Shown piece after piece: positions 25,631 through 27,046 of a stretch of DNA of 27,046 nucleotides. The position numbers and the translations under genes were made by a program. Numbering within the stretch: position 1 is the first letter of the stretch; each line of letters begins with the position of its first letter. Source of the stretch: Flavobacteriales bacterium. Lineage in GTDB: Bacteria; Bacteroidota; Bacteroidia; Flavobacteriales; BACL11. The DNA lies in contig PCBP01000078.1 in NCBI GenBank assembly GCA_002730985.1, positions 1 through 27,046 of the forward strand, read 5' to 3'. The notes below the pieces were generated by a model, which saw only the letters and a program-made list of their open reading frames with translations, ran no database searches and had not been told where the DNA came from.

Positions 25631-25879
25631 CTAATTTAAATAAAAAACTATGATCATAATTGCTACAAGTGATAGAGCCGAAACTGTATATATCCACCAC
25701 TTTTTAGGATTTTCCTTATTTATCTCACTACTAATAGTCCATGTAGTAATCCATACGAAAATTGATATTTCAGCAAGAGGACCTAGATCCATCTTATATG
25801 AATACTTATATAAAACGGAGGTCATTATACCAAAGAAAGCAAGGAGAAATCCAACTATACCTAAATATTTCTTAATCAT
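25631..25879 (-). CDS. Small membrane protein (82 residues)
   Basis: Unrecognised family. The product has three hydrophobic spans (about residues 5-23, 37-48 and 62-80) separated by short charged loops (KYSYKMD and EINKENPKKWW). An overlapping plus-strand frame of 120 codons exists, but the minus-strand frame has a full promoter with both boxes at the correct distance and a coherent membrane topology, so it was preferred. It is upstream of the nitroreductase gene on the same strand (34-base gap) and may be transcribed with it. Confidence 0.6.
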   Translation of the reverse strand: MIKKYLGIVGFLLAFFGIMTSVLYKYSYKMDLGPLAEISIFVWITTWTISSEINKENPKKWWIYTVSALSLVAIMIIVFYLN

Positions 25880-25903
25880 TTATTTACGTTTTTATTATTT
25901 CCT

Positions 25904-25935
25904 CAAAGATATCTATAATAATAAACCCAACCAAA
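25904..25935 (-). promoter_or_regulatory. Promoter with TTTG -33 and TATCTTTG -7 boxes
   Basis: On the minus strand TTTG (25932-25935) is followed after 20 bases by TATCTTTG (25904-25911), the best Bacteroidota-type promoter of the window. The box ends 24 bases before the ATG of the small membrane protein at 25879. Confidence 0.6.
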
Positions 25936-25990
25936 TGAGCAGGTTTTTTTTGCGGGCCTACTCTTCCTTATTTTTATTTTACTTAGCCAA

Positions 25991-26025
25991 TTTGTGCCGC
26001 AGTTTAACATAAATTAATAGTTTTG
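25991..26025 (+). promoter_or_regulatory. Promoter of the His-rich protein, apparently leaderless
   Basis: TTTG at 25991-25994 and TAGTTTTG at 26018-26025 are separated by 23 bases. The first ATG (26031) begins five bases after the box. A second ATG at 26037 is in the same frame, so transcription from this promoter would start at or between the two. Confidence 0.5.
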
Positions 26026-26030
26026 CATTA

Positions 26031-26408
26031 ATGTTAATGAAACTAAATAGGAAAATAATTAATCAATGCATTAGTGTGCTACTGTTACTTATTTATTTAT
26101 TTTGTTCATCAGCTACTCTATCATTTCATCATCATCATGATCATCATCATGACGATTTATTATTTTGCGAAAATTTTCATCAAGATTCATCTTATGATTC
26201 CGATTGCTCTCATGACTCTCACATAATAAGCTTAAAAGAAAAATGTGCTATATGCGATCATCTTTGTAATTTTGAACCGGTAATATTAGACAATACAATT
26301 AAATCTAATATTGACTTTTTTTCTGTAAATAGAATTCAAGTATTTGCTTCACTTTACATACAGGATTCAGCGAACACATTAAACAAATCTCCTCCCTTCA
26401 TAATATAG
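26031..26408 (+). CDS. Small exported His/Cys-rich protein, probable metal-uptake partner
   Basis: The 125-residue protein has a signal-like hydrophobic segment (about residues 13-30), a histidine cluster (FHHHHDHHHDD, 32-42), and a Cys/His-rich middle (CENFHQ, DCSHDSH, CAICDHLC, about 46-79). It ends in SPPFII. This resembles small Bacteroidota proteins of the HYC_CC_PP type that precede TonB-dependent metal receptors. The downstream receptor gene on the same strand begins 92 bases after the stop. Inference: binding of Zn, Cu, Ni or a similar metal in the periplasm or outer membrane for the receptor. Two start codons are possible, 26031 and 26037. Confidence 0.65.
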   Translation: MLMKLNRKIINQCISVLLLLIYLFCSSATLSFHHHHDHHHDDLLFCENFHQDSSYDSDCSHDSHIISLKEKCAICDHLCNFEPVILDNTIKSNIDFFSVNRIQVFASLYIQDSANTLNKSPPFII

Positions 26409-26500
26409 ACTAATTCTAGGTGTAAATTCCATACTAGTTCTTGTTAGCTAAAATAGTTAAGAAGAAGCAGTTTATCCATTTTTAATTTATTTCAATTTTT

Positions 26501-27046
26501 ATGAAGAAATTCCTTTTTTCATCATTTCTTATGATGAATATTTTTATAACTTATTCTCAAACTAGGGGTATTGTATTAGATCCTAATAATATGCCACTTA
26601 ATGAAGTTAACATATTTTTTGCAGATCAGAACATACTATTATTTAGTAATGAAGATGGTGAGTTTATAACTGAATTAGATATTCCTAATAATAGCTATAT
26701 TAGTTTTTATAAGGATGGTCATTCATCTAAGATTCTTAAGTATAGATCTGGTGGAGAATTAAAGGTTATTCTTGAAAAACTTCATGTTATTTTAGATGAG
26801 GTAGGTGTTGTCGAATCTCATTCTGAACTCGGAAATAGTAAACTAATTAATATTGAAAAAAAGTCACTAAGTTCTCTAAATTCTATCTCTATGGTAGAAG
26901 ACGTTGCAGAGTTAAGTGGCGTAGATATGATTTCTTCAGGTTTAGGCATTCAGAAAATAGTTGTTAGAGGATTGTCTGGAATGCGTGTTGTTACTTATCT
27001 AAATGGAATGCAGATCAATAATCAGCAGTGGGCAAATGATCATGGA
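26501..27046 (+). CDS. TonB-dependent receptor, 3' end outside window
   Basis: The ATG at 26501 opens a frame of 182 codons that runs off the window. It begins with a signal peptide (MKKFLFSSFLMMNIFITYSQ), then a carboxypeptidase-regulatory-like domain of about 75 residues (RGIVLDPNNMPLNEVNIFF, FSNEDGEFITEL), a linker ending in EVGVVES, and the start of a plug domain (SMVEDVAELSGVDM, IQKIVVRGLSGMRVVTYLNGMQI). The TonB-box region is near DEVGVVE. This architecture is typical of Bacteroidota receptors. The His/Cys-rich gene upstream points to a metal or metal complex as substrate (inference). Without the barrel no ligand can be named. Confidence 0.85.
   Translation, partial: MKKFLFSSFLMMNIFITYSQTRGIVLDPNNMPLNEVNIFFADQNILLFSNEDGEFITELDIPNNSYISFYKDGHSSKILKYRSGGELKVILEKLHVILDEVGVVESHSELGNSKLINIEKKSLSSLNSISMVEDVAELSGVDMISSGLGIQKIVVRGLSGMRVVTYLNGMQINNQQWANDHG

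Noticed and set aside
25926..25954. Possible terminator AAACC ... GGTTT with a T-run upstream of the His-rich gene
   Set aside because: The loop is 12-14 bases with mismatches, and the stretch overlaps the promoter of the minus-strand gene; pairing is too weak to call.
25650..26012. Plus-strand open frame of 120 codons across the small membrane gene
   Set aside because: It runs opposite to a minus-strand frame with a good two-box promoter and coherent membrane spans, and extends over the promoters of both flanking genes; it is read as a shadow frame.
1..27046. tRNA, rRNA, CRISPR arrays and insertion sequences
   Set aside because: No clover-leaf, conserved rRNA segment, spaced repeat array or transposase frame was seen on either strand; apart from the SdhA extension nothing resembles a mobile element.

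Overview
The window looks like a piece of a Bacteroidota chromosome, most likely a marine Flavobacteriia/Flavobacteriales-type bacterium. Evidence: it is very AT-rich; it carries SusC/FecA-type TonB-dependent receptors, HmuY proteins and type IX secretion (T9SS) sorting tails; promoters match the Bacteroidota -7 box TAnnTTTG rather than TATAAT; and there are almost no Shine-Dalgarno sequences. No rRNA, tRNA, CRISPR array or insertion sequence was seen.

Layout. (1) 1-6334, plus strand: an iron/heme uptake cluster with a FecA-like receptor (5' end outside the window), a secreted HmuY-like protein with a T9SS tail, an HmuR-like heme receptor and a second HmuY-like protein that is a lipoprotein. 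(2) 6367-8719: a divergent pair, a TolB-like beta-propeller protein and an exported M28 peptidase with a PDZ domain. (3) 8795-12562, minus strand: succinate dehydrogenase sdhC-sdhA-sdhB; the SdhA frame has about 108 extra N-terminal residues that resemble the arm domain of Bacteroidota tyrosine recombinases. (4) 12937-14226: an M24B Xaa-Pro aminopeptidase. (5) 14296-21617, minus strand: a compact operon for a zeaxanthin-type carotenoid (crtI, crtB, an uncharacterised gene, crtZ, fused crtYcd) that runs on into a TIGR01777-type epimerase, a SOUL heme-binding protein, MsrA and a Fpg/Nei glycosylase with a zincless finger; an SRPBCC gene lies just upstream. (6) 21759-25879: small accessory genes (NTF2-like lipoprotein, cupin, a decayed small gene, a 62-residue protein), a plastocyanin-FAS1-FAS1 secreted protein, a nitroreductase and a small membrane protein. 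(7) 26031-27046: a His/Cys-rich secreted protein followed by the start of another TonB-dependent receptor, probably a metal uptake pair.

How the genes work together. Region 1 would capture heme with secreted and surface HmuY proteins and pass it to the HmuR-like receptor. Region 5 reads as one photo-oxidative stress unit: pigment synthesis plus repair of oxidised methionine and oxidised DNA bases. The crt genes predict lycopene, then beta-carotene, then zeaxanthin; no ketolase (crtW), beta-carotene cleavage gene or rhodopsin is present here.

The least expected items are the SdhA N-terminal extension, several promoters whose -7 box ends only 4-9 bases before a start codon (suggesting leaderless mRNAs), the zincless-finger glycosylase inside a carotenoid operon, a small gene apparently killed by one stop codon but still followed by a terminator, and FAS1 repeats whose mosaic identity suggests gene conversion. 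Family names rest on motif recognition by eye; no database search was run.
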